A program made the translations under genes and the position numbers. Below the pieces are notes generated by a model that worked only from the letters and a program-made list of their open reading frames with translations, was not told the origin of the DNA and ran no database searches. Positions 56,101-64,000 of a DNA stretch of 64,000 nucleotides are shown here, piece after piece. Numbering within the stretch: the stretch's first letter is position 1; every line of letters starts with the position of its first letter. The stretch lies in contig JBNGIQ010009014.1 in assembly GCA_049999765.1 (NCBI GenBank), positions 1 to 64,000 on the forward strand. Direction: 5' to 3'. This DNA is from Phaeoceros laevis (taxonomy: Eukaryota > Anthocerotophyta > Anthocerotopsida > Notothyladales).

Positions 56101-56958
56101 TCGGTTGCTGGGGCACACACCTTCCTGCTTCATTTTTACATAAAGCTGCAAAGCTTTGTCCGGATAACCCTGCTGGGCATAGGATGTGAGCATGGAATTC
56201 CATGACACCACATCTCGTTGAAGCATCTCGTCAAACACATTCCTTGCATCCTCCAAGCTGCCGCACTTACCATACATGCCCACCAAACAATTAGACACCA
56301 ACGAATCTGAATCACACTTGTACTTACGAACTTCGGCATGGATGCGCTTGCCCTCTTCAAGGTCAGGTATGCTGCTGCATGCTTTCAGTAGGCTTAGAAA
56401 GGTATATCTGTTTGGCTCCACGCCTTCGTCTACCATCAACTTGTACATCCTCAGCGCCTTGTGACCTTCCCGAGAGGTAGTGTACCCGGAAATAACGGCT
56501 GTCCACGAGAAAACAGTTCGCTGTGGTAACCTGTGAAACACCTGCAGTGCATCTTCAAGACCTCCGCACTTAACCAACACGCTCACCACATATTCGCTGA
56601 GGGACCAGCTGTACTCGAACCCATCTAGCACCAATTGAGAATACACTTGCTTGGCCCGAGCCAGGGCCTTCTTTTGAGAGCATGCCTTCAGTAAGGACCT
56701 ATACATTGCCAAAGAAGGGATCTGACCCTGCTGTCCCATACACAACAGAACGTCCATTGCCTTATCCAGGTGTCCTTGGTCGCAAAGACTCTGAAGTTCA
56801 TTGCTCGATCTGGACAGCTCGACGTGCGAAGAGCCTTTTTGGCCCCTCGGGCCAGGGTGCAGATGACTATGCACGATGCCCAGCAGAACTTTCACACGCC
56901 GGAGCTTGTCCAGGGCCTCTTTTGTTCTGCTGGGCCAAACCTGTAGCCGGTGACTCTT
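53170..56958 (-). CDS. PLS-class PPR protein, E/E+ type, about 9 PLS units (PPR-B)
   Basis: Opposite in strand to PPR-A but clearly a paralogue. The frame has no ATG before residue 72, while TTGTGCTTGCAG just before 56958 is a good acceptor, so an upstream exon probably supplies the start; coordinates give the last exon only. Body order is the same as in PPR-A: SEYVVSVLVKCGGLEDALQVF, then MYGKCGSLEDARNVFDEM and repeated units to AYGRCASIVDAQTVF. Most L motifs again carry the extra segment (AEKEASIVEDGRPTKVKSL and relatives), although several are shortened. The C-terminus is E/E+ (CVLGACQKHGNVGMGEQAF, PGQTWIEHRHGVETFLVGE) and stops soon after without DYW. Presumably an organelle RNA-binding factor; the target is unknown. 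Confidence 0.88.
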   Translation of the reverse strand, partial: KSHRLQVWPSRTKEALDKLRRVKVLLGIVHSHLHPGPRGQKGSSHVELSRSSNELQSLCDQGHLDKAMDVLLCMGQQGQIPSLAMYRSLLKACSQKKALARAKQVYSQLVLDGFEYSWSLSEYVVSVLVKCGGLEDALQVFHRLPQRTVFSWTAVISGYTTSREGHKALRMYKLMVDEGVEPNRYTFLSLLKACSSIPDLEEGKRIHAEVRKYKCDSDSLVSNCLVGMYGKCGSLEDARNVFDEMLQRDVVSWNSMLTSYAQQGYPDKALQLYVKMKQEGVCPSNRTYVSALQACGMIAEKEASIVEDGRPTKVKSLERGRAIHVDVEKNGYGADVYVGNTLVSMYGKCGSIEDAQAVFCGLAQPNVVSCNALLAAYVGQGQGEKAVQLYDYMREEGISPDPWTFVSALQACVWLEEKEGRLGDVLSSGRRFLEKGKQIHADAQKKCQKLDVFIGSTLISMYGRFGNISDARKVFDGLCQHDVLVWNLMLAAYVEQGHAEEALQLYEAMWAEGISPDNRSFLNGIQACSMLSEMEDNTFMDIKSCKEAILQKGKAVHAAICKKGYDSDVFLGSSLISMYGKLGCLADAQHVFDGLSQRDVVAWTVMVTIYVEQCQAEQAFKLYEQMQEEGVNPNERTFVSMLQACVMLGDRECETFVAGCPKALEKGKVMHAEARRRGYDSQLYVCNALITMYAKCRSIVDAENIFDGLYQRDVVTWSSMLASHVEQRQSFKALELYERFLEEGGSPNEHTFVSAFQACGMAAEKDDEPVLNGQLSNVGSLQLAKALHAAAFMKGYGTNVIVGSTLVSLYGKCRSLADTQNVFDGCMQWDVVAWTALMTTYVQKGKVEKALELFERMWAEDVSPNDVTIVTALQACGLLAEEEADAMVYGQPTKVESLGKVKALHAESCKKGLKADIFVCSTLVRLYGQCGSIVDARNVLDGLPAKDVVVWNAMLAAYVKQGQGEEALQLYRQMGDECASVDESTIVWVLQACSSAGSLGTVRQIHNTVVSSGNDQDSFIASSLISAYGRCASIVDAQTVFDAQTKADVVVWNALIAGYARVGGVEASLKCYEKMGLAGVKPNGVTFLSLFCACSHAGLVEKGVEYFESMSRDHGINPNIDHYVSMADLFGRAGCFTRIEDLLSKMPMQPNLAMWLCVLGACQKHGNVGMGEQAFECAVSLQPKHSAAYALLSNIYCEAGLWDRAEEVKSLIGKRGAWKKHPGQTWIEHRHGVETFLVGEHQHQPSYELLRNRGLQLSHGSR

Positions 56959-57613
56959 CTGCAAGCACAATACACTTTCGCGTCATGAAAGTTCCAGGCC
57001 AAGCCTTGGAAGGCATCTGCAATGCAGTGCTGTGGATGAGGAGGTCCTGCCTTGTCCAGCCAGCTGCCCCACCGTCCCAAGGGGCTCTTACTCCCCCTGC
57101 TCCTTCCTGGCGGTAAAATGAGGACAATGGAACCGCTGCTTGTAGCAGTGGGCCAGCGCAGACAAAATTCCAATCCTGCCATGACGATAGTCCAGTTGGA
57201 GAGGAACCTTGTAAGCTGCAGCCCTGCGGCTCGATCGAACTGCAGGAGGGAGGCGATAGCATCATATGGAGTATCTCCCCTTCTTCCCACACTTCATTGT
57301 CTATGGCCACCAACACCAACCAGCAAGATCCCGATGGGTGCCGATCTCAGTTCCTATGTGTTGGAGGGAAGGAAGTTGTTTCTACAGTGAAGGAATGTAG
57401 GATAACTGTGGTTCAATACTGTGTTTTAATGGCAAGGCTAACTTTGAGTTACCTTCTAAGAAAATCCTAAGACAACGTAATGGGCATTGATGATTGAAGT
57501 ACTCGATCCATCTCATCGGCAATGTGCCATCGCGGTAGCCCGATTTTCGAACTTGGTATAGGAGCTCAATCTGCTCATGGTGATGGCTCGGCGAAAAGAG
57601 GCTTGAGGCTGAA
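56959..57613. other. Shared upstream region of PPR-B (-) and the EGY-like gene (+)
   Basis: The left 250 bp, read on the minus strand, resemble the leader of PPR-A (both contain GGGACGGTGG followed by CAAGGCAGGA). The right part should hold the EGY-like promoter. Confidence 0.5.
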
Positions 57614-59854
57614 ATGGCAACGGGGACTTGGGAAGCGGGGCTGGTGGGATTGTTTCGTTCTCCAGCATCGACCCCGCTTGTTGCGGGGGAGGTAGCTCCT
57701 TCCGGAATTGTGAGCCGCTCTATTGGAGCAGGCTTTGGGGCGGTGAAGCCCTGGAGGCTTCACAGTCAGCACCATCCACTACCACTGCACACAAGTTGCT
57801 GTGCAACTACAAAAATTGTGCAGGTGCGAAGGTTTTCATGCAAGAGCAGGAAAAGGAGGAAGAGATTCCAAGCATCAACGGACGAGGTGGGTGAAACAGA
57901 GACGTCTGATGGAGTTCAAGGTACCGAGCCTGGCGAGGATGTTGACGATAATAGATCAGCTGAGGATGAAGGCACCGTGCCTACGGTTCAGGTAGAGATA
58001 GCGCCATCCGTGCTGCAGCTTCTCGGAAGCACTAGCAGTCCAAGCAGCAGTAGCAGCAGCTTCATAGAGCAGAACCAGAGGAAGAGGAGAGAGCAGAAGG
58101 AAGCAGCTGCTGTGGTCAGCCAGAGGCCTCCGAGCAAGTTGGAGGCACATCTTTCCGCTCTGAATGCGTTGTTGGGACCCAAGGAAGGTACACTCTCCTC
58201 TCCCTCCTCTTTGCCTGCCGCAGCAGTACCCTCATCGGCGGGCGAAAACGTCAGAGATGAGAAGTCGGAAGGCGAGCCCAAGGGGGATGAAGTCACAGAC
58301 GAACGCATGCGGTATGTCAGGTCCTTGCTGAACCAACCACCCACTCCTACGGGTCCTCTGCTCGAGCTTGATATTGGCACCGCGGAATGGTGGTATCCTG
58401 GTGCAGTCTTGCTTTGGACCACGCTTCTTGGGTCGGTTGCTAGGGTGAAGGAGTTGGAGGACGGTAACGAAGGCACAAATGGGGAGACGATGGATAAAGA
58501 GGCGGGGTTCGTGGTGAGAGCTATGATGGGCGACCTTGATCCTAAAGAAGCCCTTGATGCCAATTTTCGGCAAGTGCAGACAGACTCTGATATGGTCTCT
58601 GAGATATTCGTGGGAGCGGATGGAAGGATGGAAGGGGGATCAACGAGGATCGAGTTTTTGGCAAACATGTATACCCAACTGGAGAAGAAGCCCAGTCTCC
58701 TTTCTGTGTGGGACGAGAGAGACTGGCTCTTGAAAAACGTCTTCTTGGATTCCTCATTTACAGTGGTGGGTGAAGCCCTGAGGTGCCAACATGGGCTCCT
58801 CTTTTTCGGAACCATCTCCGGTGCGTCAGTGGACCAGACAAGGGCAGAACTGCAGGAAAGGCTGAAGAAGAATTATTTCTTTAGTCTGATGCCTATTCTG
58901 CTCAAGGAGGTTAAAACTGACGATGAAGTGCAGTGCCTGATATGCTCCCCGCAAAGTATTCTGTCCTTGCGAGTTCCAAAAGCTTATGAGGACGCAGTAT
59001 TCATAGCTCTTTCCATTGGAGTTGCGATTGGAAGCTACCAGGCGCTACTGGCGGCAGATCCAGGTATGGACACGTTGTCTCAATGGCAACAGGCAGTTGT
59101 CCCCCTGGGCCTCCTGGCCGTGCTGAATGTGGGTCATCTGGTGAGAGGAGCAGTTGCTTCTGCATACAATGTCTCACATCAGTTGATGAAGCCATGGTTT
59201 CTCCCGTTCCCCCATGTAGGAGTATTTGCAAGCTTCACTCCTTACGTGGGATGTCTTCCAAACCGGAAATGTCTCTTGGATCTTTCCATCTACAGCAACA
59301 TGGCCAGTTTGATGCTGTCCTCACTGCTCATCTTAACCAGTTTCAGCCCCTGGTTTTCTCCCCACTGGGTTACAGACGCAGTGGTGGACCTCGGAGGATT
59401 CGTGGCAGCGCCTGCAGGTTTGCTTGCTCATTCAGGTCCTTTGACGTGGTTGATGAGACATCTTTCTGTAGCAGCTTCGTCCACAGAGGATGGCGGGATA
59501 TTATACATCATTAGCCCCTGGGCACTTGCTGGTATTTTGGGGCTTCATATCACGGCCATGGGTCTCCTTCCTGTTGGAGCTTTGGATGGTGGCCGCATTC
59601 TCACGGGTCTGGTAGGCCGTGGTGATCGCTTCTTACGCCTTTTGGTGTTTGCGACTGTGGCTGCCAATGTAGCGGCATCTCAGTCTTATCTACCTACGGG
59701 TGCCTGGCTGCTCTTCATGTTGCTGGTCAGTGGTGATGACTGGTATCAGTTGGACGAAGTCACAGAGCCTGATCTTCTCACAAAGACTATCTCCAGCATG
59801 CTGGTTTTAGGGGGGGTCGCATGCTTTCTTGTACCATTAGAGTGGATTTCGTAG
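57614..59854 (+). CDS. EGY-type chloroplast S2P-family membrane protein lacking the zinc motif (EGY3-like)
   Basis: Single exon, 746 aa, ATG at 57614. Related to plant EGY proteins, site-2-protease-like intramembrane proteins of plastids. A long Ser/Thr/Arg-rich N-terminus and acidic linker precede a conserved soluble domain (about 250-440; ELDIGTAEWWYPGAVLL, GLLFFGTISGAS). About seven hydrophobic segments follow to the C-terminus. Where proteolytic EGYs have HExxH the sequence reads LNVGHLVRGAV, so the zinc-binding Glu and second His are missing. The second S2P motif survives as LLPVGALDGGR (about residue 657). As in EGY3, it is therefore predicted to be a non-proteolytic pseudoprotease, perhaps a chaperone or regulator in the thylakoid or envelope membrane. 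Angiosperm EGY genes have introns. Confidence 0.85.
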   Translation: MATGTWEAGLVGLFRSPASTPLVAGEVAPSGIVSRSIGAGFGAVKPWRLHSQHHPLPLHTSCCATTKIVQVRRFSCKSRKRRKRFQASTDEVGETETSDGVQGTEPGEDVDDNRSAEDEGTVPTVQVEIAPSVLQLLGSTSSPSSSSSSFIEQNQRKRREQKEAAAVVSQRPPSKLEAHLSALNALLGPKEGTLSSPSSLPAAAVPSSAGENVRDEKSEGEPKGDEVTDERMRYVRSLLNQPPTPTGPLLELDIGTAEWWYPGAVLLWTTLLGSVARVKELEDGNEGTNGETMDKEAGFVVRAMMGDLDPKEALDANFRQVQTDSDMVSEIFVGADGRMEGGSTRIEFLANMYTQLEKKPSLLSVWDERDWLLKNVFLDSSFTVVGEALRCQHGLLFFGTISGASVDQTRAELQERLKKNYFFSLMPILLKEVKTDDEVQCLICSPQSILSLRVPKAYEDAVFIALSIGVAIGSYQALLAADPGMDTLSQWQQAVVPLGLLAVLNVGHLVRGAVASAYNVSHQLMKPWFLPFPHVGVFASFTPYVGCLPNRKCLLDLSIYSNMASLMLSSLLILTSFSPWFSPHWVTDAVVDLGGFVAAPAGLLAHSGPLTWLMRHLSVAASSTEDGGILYIISPWALAGILGLHITAMGLLPVGALDGGRILTGLVGRGDRFLRLLVFATVAANVAASQSYLPTGAWLLFMLLVSGDDWYQLDEVTEPDLLTKTISSMLVLGGVACFLVPLEWIS

Positions 59855-60758
59855 TAAAGAGCAAACTATCCTCTTGTAAAAGCATGCACCTCAAGTACCT
59901 TCCCTGGATCTCTAGTCTAGTTACTCTAGTAGATGTGCGAACGCCCATCCGATGAATAAAGTTCTAAAAGCGCAGATAATCGATCATGCTTGGCAAAAAA
60001 GGAAGGACTCGGTTCAGAGAATCAGAACTTCAGACTCTCCATGTCCTTCATATATCAGTGACCTCGTGCTCATGGGCAAAGCCGGCATTTGCCAAACGCT
60101 CTGCTCTTTCACATATGGCAGGTTACAAACTGGTCTGACACGTGGCGTTGTCTCTTTTCGGGCCCCCTGCCTCAGGAGGTTGAAAGCTACTGCTTTTCAG
60201 ATTAGCCCTTGATTGTTTCTTCCAAAGCTTTGGATTTGTGCAGAGGTTTTTGTTGCGGGTAAGCTGTGCGTCCCGAGAGCTGGTCACCTCTGAGGTCAGA
60301 GGCAAATTCCTCCCTGTCTGACTCTAGGAATATACACTTGCTTTCGACTTGTTCAAAATTGTGGTGGCTCTGCTCTGGCTGTATGCCCCCAGCGCTAGCT
60401 GCAGGCTAGCAAAAAGATCCAGTTATCTTGCCTTACGTATGTTGAGAATGGATCCGGATCATGTGTTTTGCATTGGTGCCTTCCAGATAAGAACGTCACT
60501 AGTGCCTAGAAAGGAAGGCTCAACCTGGCAGGGACCAGGTTGATACTCTGCATTGATTCATTTCAACTTCGAGGTCCCAAGGAACTCACCCATGTGTAGT
60601 GTGTTAGCGCTGTGATTGACCATGGCCTTAGTGTCTTGGCAAGATGGCAAACATGTCATGTCCGAGTAATCCTCTCAGGTTTCGGCATACTGCCAGCAGC
60701 TTTCACCTGATTCACACCCCAACATTGTCAATCATTCCCATGGTGTAAGCATGAACCG

Positions 60759-60833
60759 TGTTACGGCAGCCTCTAGAGCCCGCAACCCCCTGACTAAAAG
60801 TCAGATGCTTTATTATCCGTTCACCACGTGACT
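60759..60833 (-). tRNA. tRNA-Lys(UUU)-like relic or SINE head
   Basis: Read on the minus strand, a perfect anticodon arm (TCTGA, loop CTTTTAG, TCAGG) with U33 and A37 would decode Lys. The acceptor ends (AGTCACG / CGTAACA) pair at five of seven positions, and TGGTGAACGG resembles an A box. The D arm does not fold and the T arm lacks a proper B box. It looks like a decayed tRNA gene or tRNA-derived element rather than a working tRNA. Confidence 0.28.
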
Positions 60834-61721
60834 TTTGGTTTGATTTTATTTCCAGTGTTTACTGGGTGACCAGCTTGTGATACCAATGAAAAATTGCCAT
60901 ACAACCAAACCAAAAAGATCCGGCCCACGAGAGATAGCAGATAGATTACGGGTGCAATAACATGTACACCCAACTGTCACTCATCTCCGGATTCTCCCAT
61001 TTTTCATGCTGTCAATCGCTTGCTCGATAATCGCTCATCGTGGCGATTAATCTTTCCTGTTGTCTTTGCTGGGAGCTGACGCAATTGCACAGGTCCCTCC
61101 CATAATCAAGCAAAACAATAGGTCAGTGATGGCAGAGTCGGCTGGATGTTTTTTAAAATGGCCCAGCAATGGCAACAGCGACGGTACCTAGCTAAAGAAA
61201 ACTGTTCTTTCTAACGTAAGGGCCCATCTCCACTCTAGGGGCGCGCCTACATGCCACTGCTAGGCTCCTGGGGGAGTCCCCCTCAGGCATTGCACCACGT
61301 CTTTGGGCTGGCATAGAGCTTTGTGGAGATCATCAGCGCTTTGTGTTCTCCAAACGGAGAGTCTGCGCCCTGGGCTACAAATACTTCGCACACTCTCAGC
61401 GCTTCAAACACAGCAGCAGCATTCATAGGGAGCATATTCCGGTGCCACTCTGCTCGCCTCCAGCACGTACCTAGCCATGGCTCCCACCCTTCTTACCCGG
61501 CTACTATCCATGAGCGGGGCCATTCCAGAATAATCTGCCAGTCATGTCCTGCCAGAGCTTTCACAGACCGCCCTGGAGGCTCTGTCCTTGCTCCCAATCG
61601 AGAAGGCCCACCCTCGACCGGTACTGGGGACCTGGCGAGCGCGGGCATCAGGAGGAAGGAGCACATGGCCTCACTCTCCGGCCGACCCCCCAGAATGGTC
61701 CCATGCCACAGCGCCACTCAT

Positions 61722-62015
61722 TCAAGAAGCCCCTTCGTCGTCCTCATAGTCTGCTGCACCTGTGTGGTCGAAGAGCTGCAGGTACGCCTCCAGCGCCCGA
61801 TGGGCTGCGGCCAAGCTCGGCGGGACGGAGGCCCCTGCTTCGGTCAGACGCTGGATCTCGGCCACCACCTCTGCGGCCAGCAGTCTCGTCCCTTCCCTGC
61901 ACCTCAACGGCCGGATGGCGTCTACCGGTCGTGCTCGCTTTTGCAGCCACTCTGGCCCCGTCCCCTCGCCTCGATCCAGTCGGCCCGGGCGATGCTTGCT
62001 CTCCCTCTTCGGCAT
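61722..62015 (-). CDS. Hypothetical 97-aa frame in a GC-rich island
   Basis: ATG at 62015. Basic N-terminal half (MPKRESKHRPGRLDRGEG), a helix-like middle (LLAAEVVAEIQRLTEAG) and an acidic end (ADYEDDEGAS). The island is open in other frames on both strands, as expected of GC-rich DNA. A short plus-strand frame just downstream (about 62050-62180) ends LPSGFKKAVQRARGLLGGAVE. It could be a retroelement gag fragment or chance. No family recognised. Confidence 0.2.
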   Translation of the reverse strand: MPKRESKHRPGRLDRGEGTGPEWLQKRARPVDAIRPLRCREGTRLLAAEVVAEIQRLTEAGASVPPSLAAAHRALEAYLQLFDHTGAADYEDDEGAS

Positions 62016-62320
62016 TGCGATCGTGATCTTCCACCTGCTTCGCTGAGCGCACCTCCTTGGAGCTCTGCCCCAACCTAAGCTTGGCTCAAGTGATGGCCTG
62101 CCTGCTGCCAGGACAGCTCCCCTCTGGATTCAAGAAGGCCGTTCAGAGGGCGCGGGGGCTACTTGGAGGAGCTGTCGAGTAGTCACCCTAGATAGAATGA
62201 AAGCCATCTGCATTCCCCTCCTGCTGTTCTGAACTTCTGGTTATCCCATGTGGTGGGCATTGTGTATGTACTTTTACGATAATAACAATAATAGTAACAG
62301 AGAAGCAGGAAGTCGAAGCG

Positions 62321-64000
62321 TCAGGATTCAGAACCGAGGGAATAACACTCCCCATCCTTGAAGTGATATACCTTGTCCCGAACAACTAGAATCTCCCTGC
62401 ACTGTGTGGAGAGCAGATTTGACGCATTTCGACAGGCTTCTGCCCCTGTCCGGCTCGGCACCGGCCTTCCGACTGGACTTTTTGAATGGCTAGTCAGCCT
62501 TCTGTGGTGTTCACGCGGTCGGCCCAGATGTCGAGGCGGTATGACTAGATCCCCGGAAACTTTTGACATACCATGCTGCTTCTGAGGAATGTACCCTCCC
62601 TTCTTCAGCCTTAAGTTTGTCTGGCCCAACATGCGGTATACTAGGTTGTTTTGTGCGTGTTTGAGGTCTCCTGCCAAAAAAGTTTGTACTTCCTGGTTGT
62701 GCTCGATCCAACTTTGCCCAGGCTTCTTCCGTTCAGCACCAGTTTCTCTCAGATTCTGCACCTTCGCTAACTGGTCCAGAAGGCCAGCATCTTCATAGAT
62801 GTTTGACATTAGTAAGTATGCAGCACCGTGATTGGGCTGTAGATGCACTGCGCCCTCAAAGGCCTGTTCTCCCAGCTCCACATTGCCATGCTTCTGACAT
62901 GCACCCAAGAGACACAACCACATGGCAAGGTCAGGCTGCATTGGCATTGTTGTCATCAGCTCCTGTATGCTCGCGAAGCATCCCGCACGTCCAAACAGGT
63001 CCACCAGACTCACGTAATGATGGATCTCTGGAGTTATCCCATGATCTCGGGTCATGGATGAGAAGTACTCAACACCTTTATCGACTAGCCCAGTATGACT
63101 GCATGCGGAGAGCAGCGATAGAAATGTAACTCTATTGGGAGTCACTGCCAGTAGCTGCATTTTTTCATAGCAGTCCAAGCTTCCTGCAAAGTCCCCTTGT
63201 CGGGCATAACCAGCACTTAATGCGTTCCATAACACAACATCAGCCTCAGGCACTGCATCAAAAACAGCCTGAGCTTCCACCATGCTTGCACATCTCCCAT
63301 ATGCAGTAACAAGACTGCTCGCTATAAAAGGACTCACTTTGGGGTCACCGGAGGCAAGAGTGTGATGCAGCTGCCTTACCATGAGTAGGTTACCAGTGTA
63401 GCCACAGGCTTGCAAGACCCACATTATTGTTATTTCATCCAAGCTAACACTGTCCTGTCGCATGTAACGGTACAGCTGCAACGCCTTCTCAACTTGACCC
63501 TGCTCAACATAAGCCGCCAGCATCGTGTTCCATATCACTACGTTCCGTTGGGACAACCCATCAAACACCTTCCTAGCATCCACAGTGCTGCCACACTTTC
63601 CGTACATACTAACCAGAGTGCTCCCGACAAATATATCTAGATCACAAGCCTTCATACGGACCTGAGCATGGATAGCCTTCCCCTTTTCAAGAGACACTAC
63701 ACTAATGCACTGGCCATCCACCACATCGTAATTTTCTTTCTCTGCTAACAGGCCTACCGCTTGGAGCATGGTCACAAAAGTACGATCATTAGCACTGACG
63801 CCTTTCTCTTGCATCATATAATACTGTGCCAGGGCCTTGTCACATTGCCCATGTTCAACGTAAGTCATAAGCAATGCAGTCCACGACACCACATTCCGGT
63901 GAGACAAACCATCAAAAACATCCTGTGAATTGACGATTCTTCCACACTTCCCGTACATACTAATGAGGGTATTACCAACAAAGACATCTGCATGGTAGCC
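62321..64000 (-). CDS. PLS-class PPR protein with degenerate DYW tail, 5' part outside the window (PPR-C)
   Basis: Third member of the cluster, same strand as PPR-B. The frame is open to the window edge, so only the C-terminal 560 or so residues are seen. Three S motifs (ISMYGKCGRIVNSQDVF, VSMYGKCGSTVDARKVF, VTAYGRCASMVEAQAVF) are visible. One L motif carries the inserted AEKENYDVVDGQCISV segment. Then come E and E+ (PGQSWIEHNQEVQTFLAG, LRLKKGGYIPQ). Unlike PPR-A and PPR-B it continues into what resembles the end of a DYW deaminase domain: CRNASNLLS, REILVVRD and YHFKDGEC, finishing SLGSES instead of DYW. The HxE zinc/catalytic motif and the CxxCH cluster are not found, so cytidine deaminase activity is unlikely. 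Confidence 0.88.
   Translation of the reverse strand, partial: GYHADVFVGNTLISMYGKCGRIVNSQDVFDGLSHRNVVSWTALLMTYVEHGQCDKALAQYYMMQEKGVSANDRTFVTMLQAVGLLAEKENYDVVDGQCISVVSLEKGKAIHAQVRMKACDLDIFVGSTLVSMYGKCGSTVDARKVFDGLSQRNVVIWNTMLAAYVEQGQVEKALQLYRYMRQDSVSLDEITIMWVLQACGYTGNLLMVRQLHHTLASGDPKVSPFIASSLVTAYGRCASMVEAQAVFDAVPEADVVLWNALSAGYARQGDFAGSLDCYEKMQLLAVTPNRVTFLSLLSACSHTGLVDKGVEYFSSMTRDHGITPEIHHYVSLVDLFGRAGCFASIQELMTTMPMQPDLAMWLCLLGACQKHGNVELGEQAFEGAVHLQPNHGAAYLLMSNIYEDAGLLDQLAKVQNLRETGAERKKPGQSWIEHNQEVQTFLAGDLKHAQNNLVYRMLGQTNLRLKKGGYIPQKQHGMSKVSGDLVIPPRHLGRPREHHRRLTSHSKSPVGRPVPSRTGAEACRNASNLLSTQCREILVVRDKVYHFKDGECYSLGSES

Larger units (their letters stand above)
59855..62320. other. Long intergenic region, 2.5 kb
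   Basis: Left: EGY-like 3' UTR. Middle: a tRNA-Lys-like relic (60759-60833). Right: a GC-rich island (about 61540-62165) open in several frames, then the 3' flank of PPR-C. No firm gene. Confidence 0.5.

Noticed and set aside
57988-58815. 275-codon open frame on the minus strand
   Set aside because: Antisense shadow of the EGY-like gene, which has clear protein motifs on the plus strand.

Overview
This is nuclear DNA of a land plant. The evidence is a chloroplast fructose-1,6-bisphosphatase, a chloroplast RNase E/G with a starch-binding module, a thylakoid-lumen DUF1499 protein, an EGY-type S2P homologue, mitochondrial Mn-SOD and three very long PLS-class PPR genes. Genes are dense and introns short (about 50-200 bp, GT-AG). 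Large arrays of E/DYW-type PPR genes together with a TORNADO1-like ROCO relic fit a seedless plant with heavy organelle RNA editing (hornwort, lycophyte or fern). Hornwort or lycophyte is my guess from the compact introns; the sequence alone does not settle it. Two runs of exactly 100 N (4164-4263, 45243-45342) are assembly gaps, each inside an exon.

Layout. 0.2-6.8 kb: RAD50 (-), intron-rich. 7.7-9.2 kb: chloroplast FBPase (-), 4 exons. 9.2-12.0 kb: an AT-rich island with one orphan coiled-coil ORF. 12.05-13.9 kb: intronless kinesin (-). 14.7-19.0 kb: decayed TORNADO1-like LRR-Roc-COR gene (+). 19.8-20.5 kb: unclear coiled-coil/tail-anchored gene. 20.66-21.5 kb: plastid-type SAM methyltransferase (+). 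21.9-23.4 kb: decayed aldo-keto reductase. 24.0-25.7 kb: 7-exon gene for a nuclear protein resembling the XRCC4/XLF/PAXX superfamily (+). 26.7-28.6 kb: class-3 lipase (-), 5 exons. 29.8-34.2 kb: intronless RNase E/G (-). 34.5-35.3 kb: RBX1 (+), 5 exons. 35.8-37.2 kb: DUF1499 lumen protein (-), 4 exons. 37.9-41.3 kb: intronless WD40-type inositol polyphosphate 5-phosphatase (+). 42.5-43.7 kb: Mn-SOD (+), 6 exons. 44.3-45.6 kb: LSM4 (+), 7 exons. 46.3-51.0, 53.2-57.0 and 62.3->64 kb: three related PPR genes. A small secreted-protein gene (52.1-52.5 kb) and an intronless EGY-type pseudoprotease (57.6-59.9 kb) lie between them.

The window is a mix of unrelated housekeeping genes, not an operon-like unit. 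Themes that recur: DNA double-strand break repair (RAD50, PAXX-like candidate); plastid biology (FBPase, RNase E, DUF1499, EGY, methyltransferase); and organelle RNA processing (RNase E and the PPR cluster). The most interesting points are the PAXX-like gene, the recurrent insertion in the PPR L motifs, the degenerate DYW tail of the third PPR gene, and the contrast between intron-rich and completely intronless genes.
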